NCBI GenBank assembly: GCA_019358985.1
Contig: JAHHIJ010000026.1
Location: forward strand, 31,242-95,241
Origin: Tolypothrix brevis GSE-NOS-MK-07-07A
GTDB lineage: Bacteria > Cyanobacteriota > Cyanobacteriia > Cyanobacteriales > Nostocaceae
Direction: 5' to 3'
DNA length: 64,000 bases
In this document: piece by piece, positions 10,301-17,547 of the stretch
How the letters are laid out: every line of letters begins with the position of its first letter
Numbering within the stretch: position 1 is the stretch's first letter
Notes under the pieces: model-generated
The model's input: the letters and a program-made list of their open reading frames with translations, nothing else
The model's database searches: none
What the model was told of the DNA's origin: nothing
Position numbers and translations under genes: made by a program

Positions 10301-11330
10301 GCCCCTTTCGGTTTTGGGGCGTCCTCGCGTAGATGTGACGTTGCGGATTTCTGGCTTTTTTCGGGATGCTTTCCCCAATTTAATTGATTTATTTGATACA
10401 GCGGTGCAAGCGGTGGCGGCGTTAGATGAACCCATAGCACAAAACCCCTTAGCCGCGCAAGTACAGGAAGAAACAGATTTGTGGACGGCACAAGGTTTAA
10501 CTTTAGAAGAAGCCCAAATGCGATCGCGTTACCGGATTTTTGGTTCTAAACCAGGTGCTTACGGTGCTGGACTCCAAGGTTTAATCGAATCACAAAATTG
10601 GACAGATGACAACGATTTAGCTCGTGCTTACATGAATTGGAGTTGCTACGCTTATTCTTCGGAAAAAGAAGGCAGGGGGCAGGGGGCAGGGGGCAGGGGG
10701 CAAACTCCCTTATCTTCCTTATCTTCCCCATCTCCCTTGTCTCCCCCATCCCCAGCTGCCAATCCCGAAGCATTTGAGCAACGCTTAAAGCACATGCAAA
10801 TAGTGCTGCAAAACCAAGATAACCGCGAACATGATTTGCTCGATTCTGATGATTATTATCAATTTCAAGGCGGTTTAACAGCAGCAGTACGTTCCATACA
10901 GGGAAAAAATCCTCAAACCTATTTTGGTGATAATTCTATTCCCGCTAACCCACGAGTTCGTCACTTGAAAGAAGAAATCGCACGGGTATATCGTTCTCGT
11001 GTAGTTAATCCTAAGTGGATTGAGGGAATGATGCGCCACGGTTATAAAGGAGCGTTTGAAATGGCAGCAACGGTGGATTATTTATTTGCCTACGATGCTA
11101 CAGCAAAATGCGTCGAAGACCATATGTATCAGGGGATTTTCGATGCTTATTTAGGCGATCGCACAGTCTGTGAATTTATCCAAGAAAAAAATCCCTGGGC
11201 ATTGCGTGATATTGCTGAGAGAATGTTAGAAGCACATAAACGTGATTTATGGCAGGATATAAATATAGAAACAATCGAAAATTTGCGAAACTTAGTTCAT
11301 CAAGCTGAAGCAGCAATTGAAGAAAAATAA
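7392..11330 (+). CDS. cobN: Cobaltochelatase subunit CobN (large chelatase subunit, CobN/BchH family)
   Basis: 1312 residues. It is the porphyrinoid-binding subunit of an ATP-dependent metal chelatase that inserts cobalt into the corrin ring, acting with smaller AAA+ subunits not present here. Family stretches are VGIIFYRAHYLAGN, VALILANYPTRDGRIANGVGLDTPAS, VVHVGKHGNLEWLPGKS, NDPGEGSQAKRRAQAVIIDH and GYKGAFEMAATVDYLFAYDAT. CobN rather than ChlH is inferred from the overall layout and the GRIANGVGLDTPAS type. It is longer than expected because at least four foreign segments are inserted in frame: a perfect palindrome (7941-7968, residues ~184-193), a genomic repeat plus proline tract (~8831-8925), two palindrome pieces (9840-9890) and a glycine/serine/proline tract (~10665-10755). 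The frame is intact, so the protein may still work. Confidence 0.88.
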   Translation: MHRINATSVGLNNSEGVVFFEQTPAPLVFITAADTDIQTLAVAFPKLPSTFPALRVANLLQLQNQINIDTYAEQVLEFAQVIILRLLGGRSYWSYGLEVVQEIVERNGTTLIVMPGDDALDGDLITLSTCPLTAVNQVWQYFREGGVENIVNAFKYIADTCLSTSFNPPSPQVVPRVGLYSPPVETRLIASLPKVGIIFYRAHYLAGNTKVIDALCEALAKRNLEPVPLFISSLRDPDVQAELIEFFQPKDSEQVALLLNTTSFSLARLDTETPQLELWQKLDVPVLQVILSSGSLQQWESQFQGLSPRDMAMNVALPEVDGRIISRAVSFKAVQTRNPNLETDVVVYEAIASRISFVADLAANWVRLRLTPPEERHVALILANYPTRDGRIANGVGLDTPASCVEILKALQSAGYHVENLPADGDELIQCLISGVTNDPEGRDWRPVRQCVSMGEYGEYFSGLPEGVRQAVGERWGFETNRREAKDTKEEETKYYSPPLPLPPSPPFPIPGVQFGNVFVGVQPARGYDIDPSLNYHAPDLEPTHAYLAFYYWVRKCFAADAVVHVGKHGNLEWLPGKSVALSDGCYPEVALGALPHLYPFIVNDPGEGSQAKRRAQAVIIDHLTPPMTRAELYGSLQQLENLIDEYYEAESLDPSRLRTIGDRITQLILQENLHLDFQVRQNQESSVLPFDLSVLPSIDGYLCELKEAQIRDGLHIFGKCPDGRQLRDLIVAIARLPNRHHIGFTRAIAENLGLDFDPITANLADAFFLTQSTKNAESEDDELSIKREKLNHCRTLGDVVEVLEEYAAELVEQLITDAINGISCTDAINRVSPVLNWIQSRLLPALQQTDEEITYLLHGLDGGYVPSAPAGAPTRGRPEVLPTGRNFYSIDIRAIPTETAWDIGRKAAETLIETYTQENGEYPKTLALSVWGTATMRTGGDDIAEALALLGVQPVWDGMARRVVDLEVLPLSVLGRPRVDVTLRISGFFRDAFPNLIDLFDTAVQAVAALDEPIAQNPLAAQVQEETDLWTAQGLTLEEAQMRSRYRIFGSKPGAYGAGLQGLIESQNWTDDNDLARAYMNWSCYAYSSEKEGRGQGAGGRGQTPLSSLSSPSPLSPPSPAANPEAFEQRLKHMQIVLQNQDNREHDLLDSDDYYQFQGGLTAAVRSIQGKNPQTYFGDNSIPANPRVRHLKEEIARVYRSRVVNPKWIEGMMRHGYKGAFEMAATVDYLFAYDATAKCVEDHMYQGIFDAYLGDRTVCEFIQEKNPWALRDIAERMLEAHKRDLWQDINIETIENLRNLVHQAEAAIEEK
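7941..7968. repeat. Perfect 28-bp palindrome inserted in frame in cobN
   Basis: GTAGAGACGCGATT followed by its exact reverse complement. In the CobN frame it encodes VETRLIASL. It belongs to the constant-arm palindrome family, here with core CGATTAATCG. Confidence 0.95.
8831..8925 (+). repeat. Interspersed repeat plus CCCCTC tract inside cobN
   Basis: AACCGCAGAGAAGCGAAGG, the intergenic repeat type also seen in fragments at about 16258-16295 and 49815-49850, is followed by a cytosine-rich tract. In frame it gives a charged stretch (REAKDTKEEETK) and then a proline-rich stretch, between two conserved CobN blocks. Confidence 0.8.
9840..9890. repeat. Double palindrome remnant inside cobN
   Basis: Two copies of ACAGACGCGATTAAT; the second continues into a full palindrome with CGCGTCTC and the first is degenerate. 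Translated in frame, it adds about 17 residues (TDAINGISCTDAINRVS) within CobN. Confidence 0.88.
10665..10755 (+). repeat. Low-complexity tract inside cobN
   Basis: GGGCAGGGGGCAGGGGGCAG is followed by TTATCTTCC/CCATCTCCC-type units, coding EGRGQGAGG and then serine/proline repeats. Similar G-rich tracts occur at 47640-47715 (intergenic) and in the histidine kinase gene. Confidence 0.85.
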
Positions 11331-11358
11331 GGAAATACAGGTGTTTTAGGAAACAACT

Positions 11359-12561
11359 ATGGAGAATCTAGCGTATTTACATTTAGCTTTTGTCTACGAA
11401 GAAAGCCCATCCAGTGAATTAGTTTCCCTTAGCGGTTTATTAAATAAAGCAGCAGCACCCGACTGGAAACGTCTTTCTAGCAAGGCTTGGGGATATATGC
11501 TACCCCTTGCCGTCACCTTATCTGTTCTTTCTGTTGTTAGCAGCGCTCTGGCGCTAGAAAGGGGTGATCAAGGACCTTCTGTCAGGAACCTGCAACAACA
11601 ATTACAACGGACAGGATTTTATCAAGCTCCTGTAAGTCAAGTATTTGACTTTCCCACAGAAGATGCTGTGAGACGCTTTCAAAAATCTGCTGGTTTACCA
11701 GTTGATGGCGTTGCCAGCACAAATACTTTACAAAAATTAGATAGTTGGCGTGCTTCATCTGAGGGTAGACAAGCTAACAAACCTGTTGTTGTAAACACAG
11801 AAACAGAAGCGAAAAAACCCACTCCAACTACAGAAGCGAAAAAACCCACTCCAACTACAGAAGCGAAAAAACCCACTCCAACTACAGAAGCGAAAAAACC
11901 CACTCCAACTACAGTTGCTACCAAACGTAGTAATGCCAAATTACTCGCTAGAGGTGACGAAGGTGAAGAGGTGAGAGTTTTGCAAGAACGGTTACGAGTA
12001 GCAGGCTATTATAAGGGTAACTCGACCGGCATATTTGGTTCGATTACTGAAGAAGCTGTTAAGCGCTTCCAACAAGCTTATAAATTAGATGCTGATGGTG
12101 TTGTTGGACCGGAAACACAACGCAGATTGCCGGCAAGTGGCATTGGTTATGGAGAAGATACTCCCAAAGCTAGGAATGATGGCAAACTGAAAATAGGCGA
12201 TCGCGGTGAGGCAGTTAGAGTTGTTCAAGAACAGTTAATTAAAGCCGGATATTTAGAGGGAGAGGCAAATGGCTACTACGGACCCAATACAGCATCTGCT
12301 GTTCGTAAGTTTCAAACCGCTAATTATTTGGCATCAAGTGGTGTAGCCGGTCCTACTACCAGAGGCAAATTATATAGTTTAGTTACCTCTGGTACCAAGA
12401 ATGAGTTTAATGTCTTGGAAATTCAACGACGACTACATGAAAGAGGTTTTTATAAAGGTACCCTCAACGGTGTGATGGGGAATGACACCAAAAAAGCGAT
12501 TAGACAGGCACAATTGTTTTACGGCATCAGTCTCAATGACGTTAAAAGCGGACGCTACTAG
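11359..12561 (+). CDS. Cell-wall-binding protein with four peptidoglycan-binding domains (Anabaena alr1690-like)
   Basis: 400 residues. One hydrophobic segment (about 45-66, MLPLAVTLSVLSVVSSALA) acts as a signal or anchor. Four PG_binding_1-type domains follow, each with a GDxGxxVRxLQxxLxxxGYY-like start, at roughly residues 67-115, 195-240, 275-325 and 345-390. A linker of four exact EAKKPTPTT repeats (27-bp DNA units, 11806-11913) joins domains 1 and 2. It is presumably exported and binds peptidoglycan. It is convergent with furA, 125 bp apart. In Anabaena PCC 7120 the gene in this position gives a long transcript that continues antisense across furA (alpha-furA); the same order here suggests the same arrangement (inference). 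It begins 28 bp after cobN. Confidence 0.85.
   Translation: MENLAYLHLAFVYEESPSSELVSLSGLLNKAAAPDWKRLSSKAWGYMLPLAVTLSVLSVVSSALALERGDQGPSVRNLQQQLQRTGFYQAPVSQVFDFPTEDAVRRFQKSAGLPVDGVASTNTLQKLDSWRASSEGRQANKPVVVNTETEAKKPTPTTEAKKPTPTTEAKKPTPTTEAKKPTPTTVATKRSNAKLLARGDEGEEVRVLQERLRVAGYYKGNSTGIFGSITEEAVKRFQQAYKLDADGVVGPETQRRLPASGIGYGEDTPKARNDGKLKIGDRGEAVRVVQEQLIKAGYLEGEANGYYGPNTASAVRKFQTANYLASSGVAGPTTRGKLYSLVTSGTKNEFNVLEIQRRLHERGFYKGTLNGVMGNDTKKAIRQAQLFYGISLNDVKSGRY
11806..11913 (+). repeat. Four 27-bp tandem repeats
   Basis: Identical units GAAGCGAAAAAACCCACTCC plus AACTACA code EAKKPTPTT four times. The identity at DNA level points to recent expansion or homogenisation. Confidence 0.95.
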
Positions 12562-12572
12562 CATCCGCTTCG
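12549..12572 (+). terminator. Weak hairpin after the wall-binding protein gene
   Basis: AGCGGAC and ATCCGCT arms around GCTACTAGC cover the stop codon. There is no T-run, so read-through towards furA (antisense) looks possible. Confidence 0.5.
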
Positions 12573-12686
12573 GTGTTGTCAATATAAGTCCCCAATTGGT
12601 TGCTTACCCTCCATCACAGCAATTGGAAATTAACTAAAAATTTCATGATGGTTGTTGTGTAGCGCGATCGCTGATAACCCCAAGTG

Positions 12687-13142
12687 CTAAAGTGGCATGA
12701 GCGCCCGCTGGCACTTGGGACAAACCGCATGGATTGCTAGTTGACAGTCAAGCAACTGATAGCCTTCTTTTTGAGCAGTTTTTGCACCAATTTTTAAAAT
12801 AGAGTCGTTTTTGAACTCAATAGTCGCGTTGCATCTTACACAAATCAGATGATGGTGATGATGCGGATAAGGCTGGTTGAGTTCATAATGTTTATGTCCC
12901 TCTCCCAATTCTAATTCCCGTAAAATTCCCATCCGTGCCATCAACTTCAAGGTGCGATAGATAGTTGATAAGCTGATTCCTTCGCCATCGACTTCTAATC
13001 TATGGTAAAGATCCTCTGCACTGAGATGTTCCCCTTGGGGAAGTTCCTGAAAAATATGTAGAACTGTTTCGCGTTGGGGAGTCAGACGCCACCCGCGTTC
13101 GTTTAATTCTGCCCTGAGTGAAGTAGCTGAGTAGATAGTCAT
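12687..13142 (-). CDS. furA: Ferric uptake regulator FurA
   Basis: 151 residues. It is a metal-dependent DNA-binding repressor and master regulator of iron homeostasis in cyanobacteria. The winged-helix part contains RGWRLTPQRETVLHIF and GISLSTIYRTLKLM; the dimerisation and metal part contains YPHHHHHLICVRC. Five cysteines sit at 101, 104, 133, 141 and 144 (CVRC, LLDC, CPKC), the same spacing as in Anabaena FurA, where they serve redox and haem sensing. The ATG at 13142 is used rather than a TTG at 13160 because it gives exactly the usual 151 residues. Downstream of sigC on the same strand and convergent with the wall-binding protein gene. A Fur-box-like dyad lies 115 bp upstream. Confidence 0.96.
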   Translation of the reverse strand: MTIYSATSLRAELNERGWRLTPQRETVLHIFQELPQGEHLSAEDLYHRLEVDGEGISLSTIYRTLKLMARMGILRELELGEGHKHYELNQPYPHHHHHLICVRCNATIEFKNDSILKIGAKTAQKEGYQLLDCQLAIHAVCPKCQRALMPL

Positions 13143-13256
13143 ACTAATTTTTCTCAACAAAGCCTGTTAGTTGAGAATATAACAAAAATTTTGAGCAATT
13201 TGCAACAATCATAGCTTATTGCGAATATTTACTAAATGCTCTCACAAAAGTCACGG

Positions 13257-13278
13257 GATCTTGATGAGAATCAAGATC
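13257..13278. promoter_or_regulatory. Candidate Fur operator (perfect dyad upstream of furA)
   Basis: GATCTTGAT-GAGA-ATCAAGATC is a perfect 9-bp inverted repeat, rich in GAT/ATC like Fur boxes, in the furA upstream region. FurA is autoregulated in Anabaena. No T-run follows, which argues against a sigC terminator. The assignment is inferred from sequence only. Confidence 0.45.
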
Positions 13279-13397
13279 ATCAGCGATTCCCGCCCCCAAG
13301 GACTTGTCACAAAAATTATGAGTTGAGTTAATCTAACTCAAATGCAAATAATTTCCTATAAGTCAAGAATTCATTAGTCCAGAGTCAATAGTCTGGG

Positions 13398-13434
13398 GTT
13401 GAGCGACTATTGACTATTGACTATTCACCATTGA
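13398..13434. repeat. Short tandem heptamer-like repeats (GACTATT)
   Basis: Repeated GACTATT units between furA and sigC, ending next to the sigC stop. Heptamer short tandem repeats of this sort are common in heterocystous cyanobacteria. Confidence 0.75.
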
Positions 13435-14694
13435 CTAAGTTAGAGATTCCATATAGTCACGGATCAAATTGCGGCGCTTGGGTTGGCGCAACTTTTGCAA
13501 AGCTTTGGATTCAATTTGCCGTACTCGTTCACGCGATAATTCCAGTGCGCGTCCAATTTCTGCTAATGAGTAAGGATGACCATCAGCTAAACCAAAGCGC
13601 ATGAGAATAACATCGCGCTCGCGTTGGGTTAAATCTGACAAAAGATGCTGCAAGTCTCTTTGTAAAGATTCTCGCATTAACATTTGTTCTGGGGTAACAC
13701 CGTCGGTTTCGAGCAATTCGCCTAATTCGGTGTCTTTATCTTTACCAACTTTAGTTTCTAGAGAAACGGAGCGAGGAACGCGTAACAAAACTTCCCGTAC
13801 TTGAGCGGGAGTCATTTCTAACTCTACAGCTAAATCTTCCAAAGTCGGAGTGCGACCTTTTTCTTGGGCAATTTTGCGTTGAGCTTTCTTGATTTTGTTG
13901 AGCTTTTCGGTGATGTGGACAGGTAGACGGATTGTCCGGCTAGAAGTAGCGATCGCTCGTGTAATTCCTTGACGAATCCACCAGTAAGCGTAGGTGCTAA
14001 AGCGATAACCTTTGGTGGGATCAAACTTCTCAACTGCTCGCTCTAAGCCTAGTGTGCCTTCTTGGACTAAATCCAACAATTCCAAGCCACGATTTTGATA
14101 TTTCTTCGCTACAGACACCACTAGGCGAAGATTAGCCTTGATCATGTGTTCTTTTGCTTGGAGTCCTTGGATCTTAACTTGCTCCAGTTCTTCCACTGTA
14201 ATCTTGGCAATTTCTGCCCACCGCCGTTTGCCATCTGCTAAAGTCGGTTTGAGATCCGACAAGATTATACCAGCAGTGGTTGCCCATCTTTCTAAGGATG
14301 GGCGATGTCCTAGTTCAGCTGTCAAACGTTCCTGAACTTCAATTAAGCGGAGATAGGGTGAAATTGTTGCATCTCCTTGCTTAGCAGCACTCGCAAGTAG
14401 TGTCCGCATCCGCAAGTAACGTTGAACTTTTTGAGCTTCTGAAACCTCTTCGTCCCGACCTAACAACCGAACCCGACCAATTTCCTGAAGATACAGACGT
14501 ACTAAGTCTGTGCTGCGACGGTTTGTGCTAGAAAAGCTAGCAGGCTCAACAGCTGCCTCTATTTCCAGTTCTTCCAGTTCTTCCAGTTCTTCTATTGGCA
14601 ACTCAGTCTCATCAATTGTGAGTTCTGGGTCAAAAACCTGAGAGGACTGTTGGGTTTCGTAGGCTGCATCTGCGTAAAAAGATGTTGCTGGCAT
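13435..14694 (-). CDS. sigC: Group 2 sigma-70 factor, SigC type
   Basis: About 419 residues from MPATSFYADAAY. It directs RNA polymerase to promoters. Region 1.2 is DLVRLYLQEIGRVRLL, region 2 contains LRLVVSVAKKYQNRGLELLD and FSTYAYWWIRQGITRAI, region 3 is MTPAQVREVLL-like, and region 4.2 is YSLAEIGRALELSRERVRQI. An acidic stretch (ELPIEELEELEELEIEAA) occupies the N-terminus. The N-terminal sequence and its place next to furA match sigC of Anabaena PCC 7120, a group 2 factor linked to heterocyst development there. The ATG at 14694 is preferred to a TTG ten codons upstream. Confidence 0.93.
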   Translation of the reverse strand: MPATSFYADAAYETQQSSQVFDPELTIDETELPIEELEELEELEIEAAVEPASFSSTNRRSTDLVRLYLQEIGRVRLLGRDEEVSEAQKVQRYLRMRTLLASAAKQGDATISPYLRLIEVQERLTAELGHRPSLERWATTAGIILSDLKPTLADGKRRWAEIAKITVEELEQVKIQGLQAKEHMIKANLRLVVSVAKKYQNRGLELLDLVQEGTLGLERAVEKFDPTKGYRFSTYAYWWIRQGITRAIATSSRTIRLPVHITEKLNKIKKAQRKIAQEKGRTPTLEDLAVELEMTPAQVREVLLRVPRSVSLETKVGKDKDTELGELLETDGVTPEQMLMRESLQRDLQHLLSDLTQRERDVILMRFGLADGHPYSLAEIGRALELSRERVRQIESKALQKLRQPKRRNLIRDYMESLT

Positions 14695-15170
14695 AAGGAT
14701 CGTCTCAATGGCTCCAGGTAACAATAGATTTCGGTCAGCTAATCAACTGTTGCTATTGTTCCCGTGATTTTAGGTGAACTAACACGGTTAAAGGTTCAGT
14801 TAGCAATTTTTTTAGAAAAAACTGTACTGATTTTCTTTGCTACCTTATATTGTAACTTTTTCGGCAGCTGAAATCTGATTGAACCAATAGCTATTCAAAT
14901 CGTCAGCTGGTTGTTAAACTAGAAATTACTTAGTTAAGATTTTCACCTTAACTTATCTTGACTGTAACTTTTGTCACGTGGTATAAACATAGTAAGTAAA
15001 AATTACGTTTATCATACGCATAGTTCTATCTACATAGGCATCTGAGTGATTTCCTGAAGATTTACTAAATTTTCATGCTTAGATTATTGGTAGTGGGTAG
15101 TGGATAGTTTTTCTAACCAACAACGCTCCAACTATCAACTATCAACCATCAATTAACCATTTCCACAAGA
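14695..15170. other. Noncoding region between gpsA and sigC
   Basis: 476 bp that must hold the sigC promoter. Near 15090-15150 it contains short repeats of the ACTATCAAC / GTGGATAGT kind. No gene, tRNA or clear operator is seen. Confidence 0.7.
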
Positions 15171-16115
15171 TTAATAACTGTATTCTGGCTTGATGTCTCG
15201 CAGCATCAGTTCATCAAGTGCTTGTCGTGGGGTGACTTCACCTTGAAGTAAGCGATAAACTTGTTCGGTAATGGGTATGGATATATTTCGCTGCTTGGCT
15301 TGTTGCATTAAAACTTGGCAAGTGTTGACTCCCTCTGCGGTTCCTTCTAAATGAGCGAGTATTTCTGTGAGTGTTTTACCACAAGCCATTTGGTAGCCAA
15401 CTTGATAGTTGCGACTTAGAGGACTGTTGCAGGTTGCTAGCAAATCACCTAAACCAGATAAACCGTAAAATGTTTCTGTTTTCGCACCCCAAAAGTTACC
15501 GATGCGAACCATTTCGGTTAAACCACGAGTGACTAAAGCGGCTTTGGCGTTGGTTCCCAATTGTAAACCATCACAGACACCAGATGCGATCGCTATCACA
15601 TTTTTTAATGTACCCCCCAGTTCCACGCCTAAGGGGTCAGAATTCGTATAAACTCGGAAACGACTAGAGGAAAATACTAACTGTACAAACTCCGCAGCAT
15701 CTTTACTTTTGCTGGCTACTACCGTTGCTGCTGGTAATTCTAGTTGAATCTCTTTAGATAAATTCGGTCCCGACAGCACCACAATTGCATGACTAGGAAA
15801 ACTTTCTTGCCAAATTTGCGATGGTGTGCTGATGGTTTCTGGTTCTAACCCTTTTGTCGCAGTCACAAAAACCGCTTTCGGTGGAATTGCTAAACAGTGT
15901 AATTGCGTAGCGACTTCGCGTACTCCTTTGGTGGAAATCGCCGAAACAATCATATCGGCATTTTCCACAACCTCTGCCAAAGTGTAGGAACCATTACGCG
16001 ACCAAATGCTAACCCGATGACCGTTAGCTTCGGCTATAGATGCTAAACTATTTCCCCACGCACCGGCACCGAGAACAGCTATTAATTTTGGATTAGTAGA
16101 TTTTAGATTAATCAA
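15171..16115 (-). CDS. gpsA: Glycerol-3-phosphate dehydrogenase [NAD(P)+]
   Basis: 314 residues. It reduces dihydroxyacetone phosphate to sn-glycerol-3-phosphate, feeding phospholipid synthesis. The Rossmann motif is VLGAGAWGNSLA near residues 14-25, followed by VFVTATKGLEPE, VVLSGPNLSKEI, the catalytic-domain LGGTLKNVIAIASGVCDGL with the family lysine, and TFYGLSGLGDLLATCNS. The start is taken as TTG at 16115, because no ATG precedes the dinucleotide-binding motif and an in-frame stop lies shortly upstream; TTG starts are uncommon. The length is normal for GpsA. It is upstream of sigC on the same strand but 476 bp away, so probably not cotranscribed. Confidence 0.93.
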   Translation of the reverse strand: MINLKSTNPKLIAVLGAGAWGNSLASIAEANGHRVSIWSRNGSYTLAEVVENADMIVSAISTKGVREVATQLHCLAIPPKAVFVTATKGLEPETISTPSQIWQESFPSHAIVVLSGPNLSKEIQLELPAATVVASKSKDAAEFVQLVFSSSRFRVYTNSDPLGVELGGTLKNVIAIASGVCDGLQLGTNAKAALVTRGLTEMVRIGNFWGAKTETFYGLSGLGDLLATCNSPLSRNYQVGYQMACGKTLTEILAHLEGTAEGVNTCQVLMQQAKQRNISIPITEQVYRLLQGEVTPRQALDELMLRDIKPEYSY

Positions 16116-16182
16116 CTTTGAATTTTAAGTTTTCGTAGTAGGGTATGTGCGGTAAGCAGAACGCACCATCAATAATATAAGT

Positions 16183-16250
16183 TACACTAAACCAGCTTGA
16201 AAAATTTGGTTTGGGGTGAGGTTCAAATCGGGGAAAGTTTGGGATATAAT
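16183..16250. repeat. 68-bp duplicate of the Uma2 3' end
   Basis: Identical to 16686-16753, the 3' end of the convergent Uma2 gene (TACACTAAACCAGCTTG through GGGATATAAT). Here it is outside any gene. The two direct copies bracket the BrnA-like gene. Confidence 0.95.
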
Positions 16251-16257
16251 TTTTAAC

Positions 16258-16296
16258 GCAGAGGAGCGCGGAGGTAAGCGCAAAGTGACGCAGAGT
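16258..16296. repeat. Intergenic AACGCAGAGG-type repeat
   Basis: ACGCAGAGGAGCGCGGAGG and AAGTGACGCAGAG, fragments of a repeat common between genes of Nostoc-like cyanobacteria. Related pieces lie in cobN (8831) and before ridA (49815). Confidence 0.7.
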
Positions 16297-16382
16297 TTTT
16301 GTGAAAAATTTTCGTCATGAATTAATGCTCTTCTGTACTAAGCTATCTTTTAGTCTGGGACTCTCTCACGAAAGGAAGCGTT

Positions 16383-16703
16383 ATGAGCAATACCTCAAGA
16401 ACCGACTGGTCTAGAATTGATGCGATGACGGATAATGAAATTGACACGTCAGATATTCCACCTCTTACGGACGAGTTTTTTTCAAAAGCAAAATTGCGGA
16501 TGCCTTCTTCGTCATTGGCTACCGTCGCTATTCGTGTTGATTCTGAGACTTTGGCATGGTTTCAATCAAAGGGTGAAGACGCTGAACAGCATATGGTTGC
16601 TGCCCTACGAATTTACGCAGAAGCACAAAAGAATGCTGAAGGGTGCGCGTTAATCAGGCTAACAAGGATTGTTGCAAAAGTTTGCTACACTAAACCAGCT
16701 TGA
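16383..16703 (+). CDS. BrnA-like antitoxin, orphan, with an altered C-terminus
   Basis: 106 residues. MTDNEIDTSDIPPLTDEFFSKAKLRMP followed by VAIRVDSETLAWFQSKGE and MVAALRIYAEAQK is the layout of BrnA antitoxins, which pair with the ribonuclease toxin BrnT. No BrnT frame is found directly upstream, where it would normally sit. The usual family end is near the YAEAQK block; here about 22 more residues follow, and the last few plus the stop are read from the tail of the opposing Uma2 gene (19-bp tail overlap). GAAAGG precedes the ATG by a few bases. Likely a toxin-less remnant reshaped by the local duplication, though the fold may be intact. Confidence 0.75.
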   Translation: MSNTSRTDWSRIDAMTDNEIDTSDIPPLTDEFFSKAKLRMPSSSLATVAIRVDSETLAWFQSKGEDAEQHMVAALRIYAEAQKNAEGCALIRLTRIVAKVCYTKPA

Positions 16704-17305
16704 AAAATTTGGTTTGGGGTGAGGTTCAAATCGGGGAAAGTTTGGGATATAATGCGATCGCTATCTCGAAATTTGGTTATCTGATATTCCCCATCAACTA
16801 AGTTACAGACGGATATCGTCGGTTGTTTGGGATTGCCGATAAAATTACGTCCACCCAACGCTGCGTAATCCACAATCCAGTATTCAGGTATGCCCATCTC
16901 TTCATAATCAGCATACTTTAGGTAGTAATCGCTGCGCCAGTTGGTTGATACAACTTCGACAATCAAAGGAATTGAGGCATTATCGCTGACTGTCGATTCT
17001 TTTTTCCACAACTGTTCATTATTTAAGTTGGCACGGTTTACCACCAACACATCCGGGAAGTAACCAGAATCTTTTTCAGGAGGTCGAACTATGGCTTGGT
17101 TGGGAATAAAGTAAGGAAGGTCTAATCGGTCGAACTCCACCGTTAGTTTTCTTGCTAAAAAACCTGTTACTTCCTCGTGTTCTCCTACTGGTTGTGCCAT
17201 CTGGATAATTTCCCCATTATGAAGTTCGTAGCGTACTCCTGAATTTTCAGGTAGGCGATCGACAAATTCCTCAAAGGTTACTAGCTTGGGTAAGGCTTGA
17301 GTCAT
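16685..17305 (-). CDS. Uma2 family protein (PD-(D/E)XK nuclease fold)
   Basis: 206 residues. It has KLVTFEEFVDRLPE, YELHNGEIIQMAQP, PDVLVVNR, IPLIVEVVS and YADYEEMGIPEYWIVDY, the ordered blocks of the Uma2/DUF820 family, including the D...EVV...E...YWIVD residues expected of the nuclease-like core. Function unknown. It is clearly different in sequence from the other Uma2 protein at 5.7 kb. The ATG at 17305 begins MTQALPKLVTF. Its last 68 bp are duplicated 436 bp further on, and its stop region overlaps the end of the BrnA-like gene. Confidence 0.87.
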   Translation of the reverse strand: MTQALPKLVTFEEFVDRLPENSGVRYELHNGEIIQMAQPVGEHEEVTGFLARKLTVEFDRLDLPYFIPNQAIVRPPEKDSGYFPDVLVVNRANLNNEQLWKKESTVSDNASIPLIVEVVSTNWRSDYYLKYADYEEMGIPEYWIVDYAALGGRNFIGNPKQPTISVCNLVDGEYQITKFRDSDRIISQTFPDLNLTPNQIFQAGLV

Positions 17306-17398
17306 GGGTTTTGAGAATTATTGCTTTGGATGATTTTATCTCAATTCTGGGTGAAAGCAGTTAGATTAAGTAGGTAAACATAATTAATTACACAATGT

Positions 17399-17496
17399 CC
17401 GAAGCGAATGCAGCGTTCGCGATAGCGTCTCGTAGAGAAGCGAAATGAAGCAATCCCAGCCGCAAGCGAATTGCTTCGCTTCGCTCGCAATGACTG
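17399..17496. repeat. Clustered interspersed repeats
   Basis: GTTCGCGATAGCGTCTCGTAG and TTGCTTCGCTTCGCTCGCAA: two repeat types frequent between genes of Nostocales lie back to back upstream of the next gene. A relative of the first is at about 21390. Confidence 0.75.
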
Positions 17497-17547
17497 TAAT
17501 TAATTTTGCGTAGTTACTTAAGATCATTGTTATCTATAAGCAGTGCT

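Noticed and set aside
10126..10491. Minus-strand frames of 99 and 121 residues inside cobN
   Set aside because: They lie wholly within conserved CobN coding sequence and have no start context or motifs.
11806..11913. CRISPR-like 27-bp repeats
   Set aside because: They are directly adjacent without spacers and encode a repeated peptide.
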